In this document: in pieces, positions 18,774 to 28,474 of the stretch | How the letters are laid out: every line of letters begins with the position of its first letter | Position numbering within the stretch: position 1 is the first letter of the stretch | DNA from: Candidatus Competibacteraceae bacterium | GTDB lineage: Bacteria; Pseudomonadota; Gammaproteobacteria; Competibacterales; Competibacteraceae | Length of the DNA stretch: 64,000 nucleotides | NCBI GenBank assembly: GCA_003989065.1 | Contig: RXIW01000011.1 | Coordinates: forward strand, 1-64,000 | Reading direction: 5' to 3' | Position numbers and translations under genes: made by a program | Notes under the pieces: generated by a model | Told to the model about the DNA's origin: nothing | Seen by the model: the letters and a program-made list of their open reading frames with translations, nothing else | Database searches by the model: none

Positions 18774-19553
18774 ATGTGTGAGCTGCTCGGAATGAGCGCC
18801 AACGTCCCCACCGACATCTGCTTCAGCTTTACCGGCCTGATGCAGCGCGGCGGTTGCACTGGGCCACATCGCGACGGTTGGGGCATCGCTTTCTACGAGG
18901 GGCGCGGCTGCCGCTCCTTTCACGATCCCAGCCCCAGCGCCGAGTCGGAGATCGCTCGGCTGGTACAGCGCTACGCCATCAAGAGCCTGATGGTCATCAG
19001 TCATATCCGTCGCGCCAATCGCGGCCGGGTGTGTCTGGAGAATACCCATCCCTTCAGTCGCGAGCTATGGGGGCGGCACTGGGTATTCGCCCACAATGGC
19101 CAGTTGCAGGGGGTGAAGCGCTTGCCGCTCGGGTTCTACCGACCCATCGGCACGACCGACAGTGAACATGCTTTCTGTTGGCTGCTGGACCGGATTCGCA
19201 CCCGTTTTCCTGAGCCGCCGCGCCGGTCGGCAGTCTTGTGGCAACATATCTACGCCTTGACCCAGGAATTGAATCTGCTTGGCGTGTTAAATTATCTGCT
19301 CAGCGATGCCCGCTATCTGTACGCCCATGGTGGTACCCAGCTGTCGTGGTTGACGCGCCGGGCGCCGTTCGGCCGGGCTCAGTTGATGGATGCCGACATG
19401 ACGGTGGATTTTCAGCAGGAAACCACTCCCAACGATATCGTGACCGTCGTGGCGACCCGGCCTTTGACGGATAACGAAGCCTGGACGGTGGTGCCGCCCG
19501 GCACGCTGACGATCTTTAGCGCCGGCGAGCGCGTAGCGACATTTGGCCCATGA
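18774..19553 (+). CDS. yafJ: Class II glutamine amidotransferase, YafJ family
   Basis: This 259-residue stand-alone glutaminase-type Ntn hydrolase starts [14 protein letters not shown]. Cys2 becomes the N-terminal nucleophile after Met removal, so the start is fixed by chemistry. Other conserved parts are [21 protein letters not shown] and FAHNGQL. No synthase domain is present, so the acceptor of the ammonia is unknown. It follows the MBL-fold gene by 12 bases, probably in the same transcript. Confidence 0.9.
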   Translation: MCELLGMSANVPTDICFSFTGLMQRGGCTGPHRDGWGIAFYEGRGCRSFHDPSPSAESEIARLVQRYAIKSLMVISHIRRANRGRVCLENTHPFSRELWGRHWVFAHNGQLQGVKRLPLGFYRPIGTTDSEHAFCWLLDRIRTRFPEPPRRSAVLWQHIYALTQELNLLGVLNYLLSDARYLYAHGGTQLSWLTRRAPFGRAQLMDADMTVDFQQETTPNDIVTVVATRPLTDNEAWTVVPPGTLTIFSAGERVATFGP

Positions 19554-19626
19554 TGGGTCGCACGGTCGGCCATGGTGGCGGACCGAATTCCTCAGGCTGA
19601 AGAGACCGCGTCCTGGCATCATAAAA

Positions 19627-19643
19627 CACATGGTATCCATGTG
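19627..19643. repeat. Perfect inverted repeat upstream of slyD
   Basis: CACATGG TAT CCATGTG gives two 7-base arms around a 3-base centre. It lies 73-89 bases before the slyD start and has no following T-run, so it looks more like an operator than a terminator. The binding protein is unknown. Confidence 0.4.
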
Positions 19644-19715
19644 GGTTATGGAGGCAGAGGCGATTGGAATGGTCTATAGTAGGCCCCATCATCTCCTTAC
19701 GACAGGTATTTTTGA

Positions 19716-20195
19716 ATGAAAGCAGCCCTTGGCAAAGTGGTGTCTCTACACTATACCTTGACAGATGATCATGGCATGTTGCTTGATTCGAGCCGTGGGC
19801 ATGGGCCGTTCGCCTATCTGCATGGCCATGGCAACATCATTCCAGGGCTGGAAACGGCCTTGGAGGGCAAGGAGGCCGGCTTCAGTGGGGCTGTGCAGGT
19901 ATCGCCTGCCGAGGGTTATGGCGAGTACGATTCCCAGGCGGTGTTCGACGTGCCGCGTGGGCAGTTTCCGCCGGACGAGGATATTCAGGTCGGCATGCAG
20001 GTCCAGGGCGAGGGAGCGCATGGTATCATGAGTTTTACGGTGGTCAATGTGGACGCGCAGAACGTCACCTTGGACGCCAATCATCCGATGGCCGGCAAGA
20101 CGCTGCATTTCGATGTGGAAGTGCTGGAGATACGCGATGCGACGCCGCAGGAGCTTTCCCACGGGCACGTGCATGCGCACGGTCATGATCATTAA
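19716..20195 (+). CDS. slyD: FKBP-type peptidyl-prolyl isomerase SlyD
   Basis: SlyD (159 residues) is a prolyl isomerase and chaperone. The FKBP half is split by the insert-in-flap domain, as in the family: VVSLHYTLTDDHGMLLDSS and FAYLHGHGNIIPGLETALEG, then the IF domain from about residue 65 to 130, then NHPMAGKTLHFDVEVLEI. The C-terminal tail HGHVHAHGHDH is a short His-rich metal-binding end, much shorter than the E. coli tail but able to bind nickel by analogy. It stands alone, with a 17-base palindrome upstream. Confidence 0.94.
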   Translation: MKAALGKVVSLHYTLTDDHGMLLDSSRGHGPFAYLHGHGNIIPGLETALEGKEAGFSGAVQVSPAEGYGEYDSQAVFDVPRGQFPPDEDIQVGMQVQGEGAHGIMSFTVVNVDAQNVTLDANHPMAGKTLHFDVEVLEIRDATPQELSHGHVHAHGHDH

Positions 20196-20314
20196 ATAAT
20201 ATTCGATCGATAATATCGATTCCCCGTCAGGTCTAGGGCATTTTGCCTACGGGGGTTGGCGCGTAGAATAACCCTGATCCGTTCCGGGTTCAGCCCGAGG
20301 TATTTCGCACCGCC

Positions 20315-21034
20315 ATGTTGCTGCGATCCCTTCATTTTACCCACGAAGAGCCCCTGCCCTTCGAACTTAAGGGCAGCCTGTTCACGCTGACTATCCTGCA
20401 TCTTTTCCAACTGGACCGGGCTGCCATCGAGCGGCATTTGGCGGAAAAGGTCAAGCAGGCGCCGGGTTTTTTCAACAATACGCCGGTGGTGATCGATCTG
20501 GAAAATGTCGTGGAGTCTCAAGACGGGTGGGATTTCAGCGGATTGTCCGAGGCGTTGCGCGGTTATGGCATGGTGCCGGTCGGGGTTCGCAACGGTAGCG
20601 CGGAATTGCAGGCCGCCGCGCGACTGGCCGGATTTCCGGTGCTGCCCGAGAGCCGCTCCGCTGGCAGCGCCAAGAAACCCGATCGCGCTGATCCGGCGCC
20701 GGCTCGCAGCCGGATTGTCAATCAACCGGTTCGATCCGGTCAGCAAATCTATGCGCCGGATGGGGACTTGATAGTGGTAGGCACGATTAGCGCCGGCGCC
20801 GAGGTCATCGCCGACGGTAACATCCATGTCTATGGGGCTCTGCGCGGGCGGGCTTTGGCGGGCGTCAAGGGCGATCTTGAAGCGCGCATTTTCTGTCAGA
20901 GTCTGGAAGCGGAGCTGATCTCGATCGCCGGTCGCTACCGGATCAGTGAGCAGATCGATACGAGCGACCGGTGCAAAGCCGTGCAGATTCACTTGGCGGG
21001 GGATCGGCTGATGATCGATCACCTGACTCGTTGA
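20315..21034 (+). CDS. minC: Septum site-determining protein MinC
   Basis: MinC (239 residues) blocks FtsZ assembly away from mid-cell. The N-terminal FtsZ-inhibiting domain (about 1-105) starts LLRSLHFTHEEPLPFELKGSLFTL. After a variable linker, the C-terminal beta-helical MinD-binding domain (about 135-235) has GQQIYAPDGDLIVVGTIS and GRALAGVKGD. First gene of minCDE, 66 bases ahead of minD. A -10-like TAGAAT lies about 50 bases upstream, but no convincing -35 is visible. Confidence 0.95.
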   Translation: MLLRSLHFTHEEPLPFELKGSLFTLTILHLFQLDRAAIERHLAEKVKQAPGFFNNTPVVIDLENVVESQDGWDFSGLSEALRGYGMVPVGVRNGSAELQAAARLAGFPVLPESRSAGSAKKPDRADPAPARSRIVNQPVRSGQQIYAPDGDLIVVGTISAGAEVIADGNIHVYGALRGRALAGVKGDLEARIFCQSLEAELISIAGRYRISEQIDTSDRCKAVQIHLAGDRLMIDHLTR

Positions 21035-21100
21035 TCGGCGGGGGTATGGTTGGGAATGACCTAGAACCTTCTCGATCTTTCTTCACGAACAACTTTTGGG

Positions 21101-21922
21101 ATGTGTCGCTTGGCAACCGTTATCGTTGTGACCTCCGGTAAGGGGGGCGTGGGCAAAACTACGACCAGCGCCAGCTTCGCCACCGGTCTGGCCCAGCGCG
21201 GCTATCGGACCGTGGTCATCGATTTCGATGTGGGATTGCGCAACCTGGACTTGATCATGGGTTGCGAACGCCGGGTCGTTTACGATTTCATCAACGTCAT
21301 CAACAACGAAGCTAACCTGAATCAGGCGCTGATTCGGGACAAGCACGTGGAAAACCTCTATATCCTGCCGGCTTCCCAGACGCGCGACAAGGACGCCCTG
21401 ACCAAGGACGGCGTGGAGCGGGTGCTGGGTGAACTCAAGCAAAGCTTCGAATACATCGTCTGCGATTCCCCGGCTGGTATCGAGCGGGGCGCGCTCATGG
21501 CGCTTTATTTCGCCGATGAAGCCCTGGTGGTGACCAATCCCGAGGTGTCGTCGGTGCGTGATTCCGACCGGATCCTGGGTATCCTGGCCAGCCGCTCGCG
21601 GCGGGCCGAACAGGGCGACTCGCCGGTCAAGGAGCACTTGGTGTTGGCCCGCTACGCACCGGAGCGCGCCCATCGGGGTGACATGCTGAGCGTGGAGGAC
21701 GTGCTGGAAATCCTGGGGATTCCCTTGTTGGGGGTGATTCCGGAATCGTCGACCGTCTTGCAATCCTCGAATGCAGGCGTTCCGGTGATCCTGGAGGAAT
21801 CGAGTGACGCCGGCGCCGCATATGGCGATCTGGTCGAGCGATTTTTGGGCAAGGAATTACCGCAACGCTTCGTCACGACTCAGAAGAAGGGATTTCTGAA
21901 ACGCCTATTTGGCGGGAGCTGA
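21101..21922 (+). CDS. minD: Septum site-determining ATPase MinD
   Basis: This ParA/MinD-type ATPase oscillates between the poles with MinE and recruits MinC. The deviant Walker A is GKGGVGKTTTSAS, with DFDVGLRNLDLIMGCERRVVYD and the Walker B region CDSPAGIERGA. The C-terminal KKGFLKRLFGG is the membrane-targeting amphipathic helix. ATG 21101 (MCRLATVIVV) is annotated; a TTG at 21110 would give MATVIVVTSGKGG, which fits the family N-terminus better and removes three residues. Three bases separate it from minE. Confidence 0.97.
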   Translation: MCRLATVIVVTSGKGGVGKTTTSASFATGLAQRGYRTVVIDFDVGLRNLDLIMGCERRVVYDFINVINNEANLNQALIRDKHVENLYILPASQTRDKDALTKDGVERVLGELKQSFEYIVCDSPAGIERGALMALYFADEALVVTNPEVSSVRDSDRILGILASRSRRAEQGDSPVKEHLVLARYAPERAHRGDMLSVEDVLEILGIPLLGVIPESSTVLQSSNAGVPVILEESSDAGAAYGDLVERFLGKELPQRFVTTQKKGFLKRLFGGS

Positions 21923-21925
21923 GCC

Positions 21926-22198
21926 ATGGGACTGTTTGACTATTTTCGGCCCCCTTCCAGCAGCAAGTCGGCCGCCCTGGCCAAGGAGCGGCTGCAGATC
22001 ATCGTAGCGCACGAGCGGGGTGATCGCCGCAATAGCCCCGATTATCTACCGACCCTCAAGAAGGAATTGCTGGAGGTCGTGCGTAAATACGTGCCGATCG
22101 ACCAGAGCCAGATCAAGGTGCATCTGGACCGGGAGGGTGGCTATGAGATTCTGGAGCTGAATATTACGCTGCCGGAAGAGCGTCTGAGCTCGCGCTGA
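21926..22198 (+). CDS. minE: Cell division topological specificity factor MinE
   Basis: MinE (90 residues) stimulates MinD ATPase and sets the oscillation. The N-terminal anti-MinCD region reads [23 protein letters not shown] and contains the MinD-contact helix. The C-terminal topological domain has [11 protein letters not shown]. The gene is complete and immediately follows minD. Confidence 0.97.
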   Translation: MGLFDYFRPPSSSKSAALAKERLQIIVAHERGDRRNSPDYLPTLKKELLEVVRKYVPIDQSQIKVHLDREGGYEILELNITLPEERLSSR

Positions 22199-22234
22199 CG
22201 GAATCTGTCCGGTGTGCAAAGGCGTGAGAAGGCG

Positions 22235-22663
22235 ATGACGGTCGCCGACGATGACCGGCGCGCAGCCAGCGACGGGCCGGAGAGCCGCGTTCGGCTCGAC
22301 AAGTGGCTCTGGGCCGCGCGATTTTTCAAGACCCGCACGCTGGCGGCCGAAGCGGTGGCGGGCGGCAAGGTCCATGCCGGCGGCCAGCGCGTCAAACCTT
22401 CCCATGTGGTTCGCTTGGGCGAACGACTCCGCATCCAGCGCGGCGCCGAGGAGTACAACATCGACGTCAAGGCGCTGAGCATCCAGCGCCGGCCATCCAA
22501 GGAAGCGGTGCTGCTGTACGAGGAAACCGCCGAGAGTCGCCAGCGCCGGGAGGAATTGCGCGAGCAACGGCGCCTGCAGGCGGTTGGCGATGTCCAACCG
22601 GTCGGTCGGCCCACCAAGCGGGATCGTCGTCGCATCGTCCGTTTCATCCAGGGGGACGAATGA
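22235..22663 (+). CDS. hslR: Heat shock protein 15 (S4-domain RNA-binding protein)
   Basis: Hsp15 (142 residues) rescues stalled 50S subunits that carry nascent chains. The S4 RNA-binding domain is clear: VRLDKWLWAARFFKTRTLAA, then GGKVHAGGQRVKPSHVV and GERLRIQRG. The tail is Arg-rich (ESRQRREELREQRR and TKRDRRRI). ATG 22235 follows a GAGAAGG element; a GTG at 22214 in the same frame would add seven residues. It is 36 bases from minE. I see no sigma32-like promoter directly ahead of it. Confidence 0.9.
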   Translation: MTVADDDRRAASDGPESRVRLDKWLWAARFFKTRTLAAEAVAGGKVHAGGQRVKPSHVVRLGERLRIQRGAEEYNIDVKALSIQRRPSKEAVLLYEETAESRQRREELREQRRLQAVGDVQPVGRPTKRDRRRIVRFIQGDE

Positions 22664-22864
22664 CGCGGTCATCCGCTTTGCGGTGAGTGGCCGGGCGGTG
22701 TGGGTTAGTATGAGAACTCTAATTTGGCGTGCTAGGGTGGGCGACCATGAAGGCAGCCGGGGATAGCCGCTGGCAGGGCTGCCGGAAGCGACGATGACGG
22801 GAGCGTTGATCGGCGCAGGGTGCTGCAAACGAGCCTTGCGCAAGGGTCCAGAGGGGCGCCAATC

Positions 22865-23359
22865 ATGAAAGCCAAGATGTTAGACCATCAATTGAGCGAC
22901 AATGTCCGCGACTTCGCCCGCCAAATCTGGCTGGCGGGTTTGGGCGCCTTCGCCAGGGCCCAGCGAGAGGGTGGCCAGCTTTTCGAGACGCTGGTCCAGG
23001 AAGGCCAGGCCGTGGACAAGCGATTGCGCCATGCCGTCCATGAGCGGACCGAGCAGGCGAAGGATGAAGTGACCGATGAGGTCGATGGCGCCAAGGGTAA
23101 GGTCGCGGTGTTGCGTGATCAGGCGACCGGTGCCTGGAACAAGCTGGAGGAGGTGTTCCAAGCCAGGGTGGCGCGCGCCCTGCACCGCCTGGGAGTGCCG
23201 ACCCAGGACGATATTCGGCAGCTGTTCCAACAGGTGGAGCTGTTGAACCGGAATATCCAGGAATTGACCCAGGCCGCCGAGGCCAGAACCCGCAGGAATC
23301 GGGCTGCCAAGACCGCCGAACCGGTTGCCGTCGCCAAGGCGACCGATCCGGCGAATTGA
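22865..23359 (+). CDS. Phasin, PhaI/PhaF-type polyhydroxyalkanoate granule protein
   Basis: This 164-residue protein belongs to the poly(hydroxyalkanoate) granule-associated family. The signature is the N-terminal stretch FARQIWLAGLGAFARAQREG, then LFETLVQEGQAVDKR. The remainder is predicted helical and highly charged, and the hinge contains LGVPTQDDI, as in PhaI. The C-terminus is a short Ala/Lys/Arg tail (EARTRRNRAAKTAEPVAVAK), like a shortened version of the PhaF DNA-binding tail. It implies PHA storage. No PHA synthase or depolymerase is nearby. ATG 22865 is chosen because it gives the family N-terminus. Confidence 0.85.
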   Translation: MKAKMLDHQLSDNVRDFARQIWLAGLGAFARAQREGGQLFETLVQEGQAVDKRLRHAVHERTEQAKDEVTDEVDGAKGKVAVLRDQATGAWNKLEEVFQARVARALHRLGVPTQDDIRQLFQQVELLNRNIQELTQAAEARTRRNRAAKTAEPVAVAKATDPAN

Positions 23360-23430
23360 GACCGAATGGCGCTGGCCGGGGCTGGAGTCGACGCGTCGAC
23401 AATCGCGGTCTCGGTTGGCAAAGCGCTGAA

Positions 23431-23455
23431 AAGGGCCAGATCAGGCCCTTTTTCG
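23431..23455 (+). terminator. Rho-independent terminator after the phasin gene
   Basis: AAGGGCC/GGCCCTT arms with a 6-base loop lead into a T-rich run. A separate perfect 14-base palindrome, GTCGACGCGTCGAC (23387-23400), lies between the gene and this terminator. Confidence 0.85.
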
Positions 23456-23486
23456 TTTTTGCTGGGTCGGAACCAGGAGACGAAAT

Positions 23487-23515
23487 TGACCCTGCGCCGG
23501 TCGCAAGGTAACGTA
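23487..23515 (+). promoter_or_regulatory. Putative promoter of xseB-ispA-dxs
   Basis: TTGACC (5 of 6 against the sigma70 -35) is followed after a 17-base spacer by TAACGT, a weak -10. It lies just after the phasin terminator and about 30 bases ahead of xseB. Confidence 0.35.
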
Positions 23516-23543
23516 GGCGTCTACCTAATGTGGATGAGCGGGC

Positions 23544-23789
23544 ATGACGGCCGAGCGACAACCCCCCATGGCTTTTGAGACAGCCTTGACAGAGCTGGAG
23601 AATCTGGTCGGACAACTCGAACAGGGCGAACTCCCGCTCGAAGAGGTCTTGCAGCGCTTCGAGCGCGGCGTGAATCTAGTGCGGGTGTGTCAAACCGCGC
23701 TGCGGCTGGCCGAACAGAAGGTCGAACAGGTGCTGGAGCGCAATGGCGGCGATGTGGAAATCCTGCCGTTTGGCGAGATGGTGGATTGA
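23544..23789 (+). CDS. xseB: Exodeoxyribonuclease VII small subunit
   Basis: XseB (81 residues) is the small helical subunit of exonuclease VII, which degrades single-stranded DNA into oligonucleotides together with XseA. The family pattern [20 protein letters not shown], then [20 protein letters not shown], is complete. The xseB-ispA-dxs order is conserved in gammaproteobacteria, with 8 bases here to ispA. xseA is not in this window. Confidence 0.94.
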   Translation: MTAERQPPMAFETALTELENLVGQLEQGELPLEEVLQRFERGVNLVRVCQTALRLAEQKVEQVLERNGGDVEILPFGEMVD

Positions 23790-23797
23790 GGGCGGTC

Positions 23798-24685
23798 ATG
23801 GCTGTGGAACACATCGAAAGCTATCGGGCGCGCGCCCACCAGGCCCTTGAGCAGCGCTTGCCGGCGGCCGATCTCCATCCTGCCGATTTGCATGGTGCCA
23901 TGCGCTACGCCGTGTTGGGCGGGGGCAAGCGAATCCGGCCGATACTGGTCTATTCGGCCGGCGTGGCGGTTGGCGCGGCGCTGGATGCGCTGGATGGTCC
24001 GGCCTGCGCCATGGAGTTCATCCATGCCTATTCCCTGATTCACGACGACTTGCCGGCGATGGACAACGACGACCTGCGCCATGGTCAGCCGAGCTGTCAT
24101 AAAGCGTTTGGCGAAGCGCTGGCGATTCTGGCCGGCGATGCTTTGCAAGCCCTGGCGTTCCAGGTGATCGGCCAGGATGCGGCCATGGTCGCCGATCCGG
24201 CCATCCGTCTGCGCATGTTGAACATCCTGGCCCAGGCGGCCGGCTCGCGCGGAATGGTGGGTGGCCAAGCGATCGACCTGGCCGCGGTCGGTCGGGAATT
24301 GAGCCTGGTGGAGCTGGAGAACATGCACATCCACAAGACCGGTGCCTTGATTCGCGCCAGCGTGTTGCTGGGAGCGCTCAGCCAGCCACAGGTCGCACCG
24401 ACCCTGCTGGAGTGCTTGGATCGCTACGCTAAATGTGTTGGCCTGGCGTTCCAGATCCGCGATGATATTCTCGACGTGATCGGCGACACCGCGACCCTGG
24501 GCAAGGCCGTCGGCGCCGACCGGGCGCTCAACAAGCCGACCTATCCGGCCCTGTTGGGATTGGAGGGCGCCCGCGAGCATGCCCGTAGCCTGTGCGATGA
24601 GGCGTTGGCGAGTTTGGGGGCGTTGGGGGTCGAAGCGGACCCGTTGCGCTGGATTGCCGGCTATATCGTTGAGCGTAGCTATTGA
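23798..24685 (+). CDS. ispA: (2E,6E)-farnesyl diphosphate synthase
   Basis: IspA (295 residues) condenses IPP with DMAPP and GPP to farnesyl diphosphate, the precursor of undecaprenyl and ubiquinone side chains. The first aspartate-rich motif is SLIHDDLPAMDNDDLRHG (FARM) and the second is QIRDDILDVIGD (SARM). GGGKRIRPIL lies near the N-terminus. ATG 23798 gives MAVEHIESYRARAHQAL and the usual length. It sits between xseB and dxs and feeds the same pathway. Confidence 0.95.
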   Translation: MAVEHIESYRARAHQALEQRLPAADLHPADLHGAMRYAVLGGGKRIRPILVYSAGVAVGAALDALDGPACAMEFIHAYSLIHDDLPAMDNDDLRHGQPSCHKAFGEALAILAGDALQALAFQVIGQDAAMVADPAIRLRMLNILAQAAGSRGMVGGQAIDLAAVGRELSLVELENMHIHKTGALIRASVLLGALSQPQVAPTLLECLDRYAKCVGLAFQIRDDILDVIGDTATLGKAVGADRALNKPTYPALLGLEGAREHARSLCDEALASLGALGVEADPLRWIAGYIVERSY

Positions 24686-24887
24686 ACACCGCGATCTTGC
24701 GCCCCAGCGTCGCGTACCAGGGCGCATCGCGATTCCCCGCCGCCATGGCCTCATAAGCTGACCCCCGAAAGCCGAAAATTGTTGCAAAATGGCACGATGT
24801 GGGCGGATCGCTGTCCGACCCCTCCGAGGATGCCATGGCATCTCCCATTCATCTTGCTGATCGCGAATAGCGCTGACCTTGTCACCG

Positions 24888-26780
24888 ATGACCACCGCAA
24901 CCGCCTTCCCGCTGCTGGAACAGATCGATACGCCCTTGGACCTGCGGCAGTTGCCGGAAGCCCGTCTGCCGGTCCTGGCCCACGAACTGCGTGAATTTCT
25001 CATTCAGACCGTGGCGCGGACTGGCGGGCATTTCGCCGCCAATCTGGGCACTGTGGAACTGACCATTGCCCTGCACTATGTCTTTAACACTCCAGATGAT
25101 CGACTGGTATGGGACGTGGGTCATCAGACCTACCCGCACAAGATCCTGACCGGTCGTCGCGCCCGCATGGATAGTTTGCGGCGCAAGGACGGCATCGCCG
25201 GATTTCCCAGACGCTGCGAAAGCCCCTACGACTGTTTCGGGGTTGGCCATTCCAGCACTTCCCTGAGCGCCGCGTTGGGGATGGCCATCGCCGCCGAGCG
25301 CGCCGGCAGCGACCGCAAGGTCGTCGCGGTGATCGGCGATGGCGCGATGACCGCCGGCATGGCGTTCGAGGCGTTCAACCACGCCGGCCATCTGCGCAGC
25401 AATCTGCTGGTCGTGCTCAACGACAACGAAATGTCGATTTCGCCGAACGTGGGCGCTTTATCCGCCCATCTAACCACGCTATTGTCGGGTCGGCTGTTTT
25501 CCACCGTGCGCGAGAGCGGCAAGAAAGTCCTCAGCCATATGCCGCCCATGCTGGAAGTCGCGCGCCGCGCCGAGGAGCAGGTCAAGGGCCTGCTTGCGCC
25601 GGGCGGCATCCTGTTCGAGGAGCTGGGCTTCACCTATTACGGACCGGTGGACGGTCACGATCTGCCGGTTTTAGTGCAGACCCTGCGCAACCTGCGTGCG
25701 CTCGAAGGGCCGCGTCTGCTGCATGTGGTTACCCGCAAGGGCAAGGGCTACAAGCTGGCCGAGGACGAGCCGGTCGACTATCACGGTGTCGGTGCGTTCG
25801 ATCCCGCCTGCGGTCTGAAAGCGACCCAACCCAGCGGTGGACCGAGCTACACCCAGGTTTTCGGCGAATGGCTGTGCGACATGGCGGCCCGGGACGAACG
25901 ACTGATCGGCATCACCCCGGCCATGCGGGAAGGGTCGGGACTGGTCGAGTTCGCCGAGCGTTTCCCCGATCGCTATTTCGATGTTGCGATCGCCGAGCAG
26001 CACGCGGTTACATTGGCAGCGGGGCTGGCCTGCGAGGGGTTCAAGCCGGTGGTGGCGATCTACTCCACCTTCCTACAGCGGGCCTACGATCAGCTGATTC
26101 ACGATGTCGCCCTGCAGAATCTGCCCGTTTTGTTCGCGGTCGATCGCGCCGGCCTGGTCGGGCCGGATGGACCGACTCACGCCGGCAGTTTCGATTACAA
26201 CTATCTCCGCTGCATCCCCAACCTGGTGGTGATGGCTCCGGCCGATGAGAACGAGTGTCGGCAAATGCTCTATACCGGTTTCCAGTTGAACCAGCCGGCG
26301 GTGGTGCGTTATCCGCGCGGCAAGGGCGCGGGTGTGCCGGTAGAGTGGGAGATGCAAGCGCTGCCGCTGGGCAAGGCGCACCTCCGGCGTCGGGGTCGGG
26401 ATCTAGCGCTGCTGGCGTTTGGCAGCATGGTCGATGTCGCTGAGCGCATCGCCGAACGCTTGAACGCCACAGTGGTCAATATGCGTTTCGTCAAGCCTCT
26501 GGACGAGGCCACCGTGGTGCGCATGGCCACCGAGCACCGTTGGCTGGTCACTCTGGAGGAAGGCGCGGTGGCCGGTGGCGCGGGTAGCGCCGTGCACGAA
26601 TGCCTGGCGGCGCAGGGGATTTGGACCCCGCTTTATCACATCGGTCTGCCGGATCGTTTCGTCGAGCAGGGCGAGCGGGGTGAGTTGCTGGCCGAATGTG
26701 GGCTGGATGCGGAGAGCGTATTCCGGCAGCTGGCGGCGTGGGGTGTGGTTGCCTCGGTGGCTTCCCCGAGCGATGTCTGA
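24888..26780 (+). CDS. dxs: 1-deoxy-D-xylulose-5-phosphate synthase
   Basis: Dxs (630 residues) is the thiamine-diphosphate enzyme that starts the MEP pathway from pyruvate and glyceraldehyde 3-phosphate. Landmarks in order: [51 protein letters not shown] (TPP site), [34 protein letters not shown], and [22 protein letters not shown] 24888 is preferred over a TTG nine bases upstream. About 200 bases separate it from ispA; that gap contains no gene I can support. Confidence 0.96.
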   Translation: MTTATAFPLLEQIDTPLDLRQLPEARLPVLAHELREFLIQTVARTGGHFAANLGTVELTIALHYVFNTPDDRLVWDVGHQTYPHKILTGRRARMDSLRRKDGIAGFPRRCESPYDCFGVGHSSTSLSAALGMAIAAERAGSDRKVVAVIGDGAMTAGMAFEAFNHAGHLRSNLLVVLNDNEMSISPNVGALSAHLTTLLSGRLFSTVRESGKKVLSHMPPMLEVARRAEEQVKGLLAPGGILFEELGFTYYGPVDGHDLPVLVQTLRNLRALEGPRLLHVVTRKGKGYKLAEDEPVDYHGVGAFDPACGLKATQPSGGPSYTQVFGEWLCDMAARDERLIGITPAMREGSGLVEFAERFPDRYFDVAIAEQHAVTLAAGLACEGFKPVVAIYSTFLQRAYDQLIHDVALQNLPVLFAVDRAGLVGPDGPTHAGSFDYNYLRCIPNLVVMAPADENECRQMLYTGFQLNQPAVVRYPRGKGAGVPVEWEMQALPLGKAHLRRRGRDLALLAFGSMVDVAERIAERLNATVVNMRFVKPLDEATVVRMATEHRWLVTLEEGAVAGGAGSAVHECLAAQGIWTPLYHIGLPDRFVEQGERGELLAECGLDAESVFRQLAAWGVVASVASPSDV

Positions 26781-26893
26781 GCGTTATGCTTGGGAATTAA
26801 CCGCCACGGGTTTGATCCAAATGAGAGATCCCGCGGTTGTGGGGCACTGGTTTTGAATGAAGGCGCATGAGTACGCGCCGCTGAGAGGGTTGC

Positions 26894-27769
26894 ATGAAGC
26901 CATTGATGATGAATTCCGCGGCCATGCCTACGGTGATCCATATCCCCGACGTGCAAAATAGCGCCGACACCCGGCGGTTGGCGATCAACAAGGTCGGTAT
27001 CAAGGATATCCGCCACCCGGTCAAGGTCCGGGACCGCAGCGGCGGCGAGCAACACACCATCGCCATGTTCAACATGTATGTGAATCTGCCCCACAATTTC
27101 AAGGGCACGCACATGTCGCGGTTCGTGGAGATCCTGAACGTGCCGGGCCGGGAAATTTCGGTGAGCTCCTTCAAGGATATGCTGATGGAGATGACCGACC
27201 GGTTGGAGGCCGAGGCCGGGCATATCGAGATGACCTTCACCTACTTCGTCAACAAGGCCGCTCCGGTGTCGGGGGTCGAAAGCCTGATGGATTACGAGGT
27301 GACCTTCATCGGCGAGATTCGCGCCGGCCGGCCGACCATGAATCTCAAGGTGGTGGTTCCGGTCACCAGCCTGTGTCCCTGCTCGAAGAAGATCTCCCGC
27401 TACGGTGCGCACAACCAGCGCTCGCACGTGACCGTCAATGTGCGCACGCGCGGCTTCATCGGCATCGAGGACATCATCGATCTGGTGGAAAAGGAAGCGT
27501 CCTGCGAGCTCTACGGCTTGCTCAAGCGGCCGGACGAGAAGTACGTGACCGAGCGCGCCTACGAGAATCCCAAGTTCGTGGAAGACATGGTGCGCGACAT
27601 CGCCGCCAAGCTGAATCAGGATGACCGGGTGGCGGCTTATGCGGTGGAGTCGGAAAATTTCGAATCCATCCACAATCATTCCGCCTATGCCATGATCGAG
27701 CACGACAAGGAAGCCGAGGAGGCGGGCGTGGATGAAGCGGTCGTTCAGGTTCAGGACGAGGATATTTGA
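26894..27769 (+). CDS. folE2: GTP cyclohydrolase FolE2 (type IB)
   Basis: FolE2 (291 residues) makes 7,8-dihydroneopterin triphosphate from GTP, for folate or queuosine synthesis. It is the GCYH-IB type, which unlike FolE does not require zinc. Family landmarks: [12 protein letters not shown], the cysteine motif [20 protein letters not shown] followed by QRSHVTVNV, and [11 protein letters not shown]. The C-terminus carries about 20 extra acidic residues ([20 protein letters not shown]). In other bacteria folE2 is often Zur-controlled; I see no clear Zur site in the 113 bases upstream. Confidence 0.94.
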   Translation: MKPLMMNSAAMPTVIHIPDVQNSADTRRLAINKVGIKDIRHPVKVRDRSGGEQHTIAMFNMYVNLPHNFKGTHMSRFVEILNVPGREISVSSFKDMLMEMTDRLEAEAGHIEMTFTYFVNKAAPVSGVESLMDYEVTFIGEIRAGRPTMNLKVVVPVTSLCPCSKKISRYGAHNQRSHVTVNVRTRGFIGIEDIIDLVEKEASCELYGLLKRPDEKYVTERAYENPKFVEDMVRDIAAKLNQDDRVAAYAVESENFESIHNHSAYAMIEHDKEAEEAGVDEAVVQVQDEDI

Positions 27770-27790
27770 ACCGGAACGATGCTCGAAAAA

Positions 27791-27817
27791 AAAGCCGTTC
27801 GTGATGAACGGCTTTTT
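27791..27817. terminator. Bidirectional terminator between folE2 and tRNA-Val
   Basis: A 10-base-pair perfect stem (27791-27800 with 27806-27815) is flanked by A residues on the left and T residues on the right. It can end folE2 on the plus strand and tRNA-Val on the minus strand. Confidence 0.9.
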
Positions 27818-27831
27818 TCATGTCTGGCGAA

Positions 27832-27906
27832 TGGTGGGCGATGCTGGATTCGAACCAGCGACCCCTGCCGTGTGAAGGCAGTGCTCTCCCGCTGAGCTAA
27901 TCGCCC
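27832..27906 (-). tRNA. tRNA-Val (anticodon CAC)
   Basis: The minus strand folds as a complete 75-nt cloverleaf with an encoded CCA. The acceptor GGGCGAT pairs with ATCGCCC, the D arm is GCTC/GAGC, the anticodon stem CTGCC/GGCAG closes loop TTCACAC (anticodon CAC, codon GUG), and the T arm GCTGG/CCAGC closes TTCGAAT. It is downstream of greA and has its own promoter. Confidence 0.95.
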
Positions 27907-27923
27907 CTCAAAATGAGCTTCGC

Positions 27924-27953
27924 ATTATAACGAACCGATATCAGTATTGGCAA
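27924..27953 (-). promoter_or_regulatory. Sigma70-type promoter of tRNA-Val
   Basis: On the minus strand TTGCCA (27948-27953), an 18-base spacer and a perfect TATAAT (27924-27929) lie 18 bases ahead of the tRNA 5' end. Transcription would begin about 10 bases before the tRNA. Confidence 0.75.
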
Positions 27954-27994
27954 GCTGCGCCGAGCTTGTTTGCGGCTGGCCGATGACCGACCGC

Positions 27995-28470
<476 letters not shown>

Positions 28471-28474
<4 letters not shown>

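Noticed and set aside
23387-23400. Palindrome GTCGACGCGTCGAC as an operator
   Set aside because: It lies between a stop codon and a terminator with no promoter next to it; short GC palindromes are common in this composition.
26781-26893. Zur operator upstream of folE2
   Set aside because: GTTA and TAAC half sites are present but spaced 11 bases apart instead of about 5, so the match is not credible.
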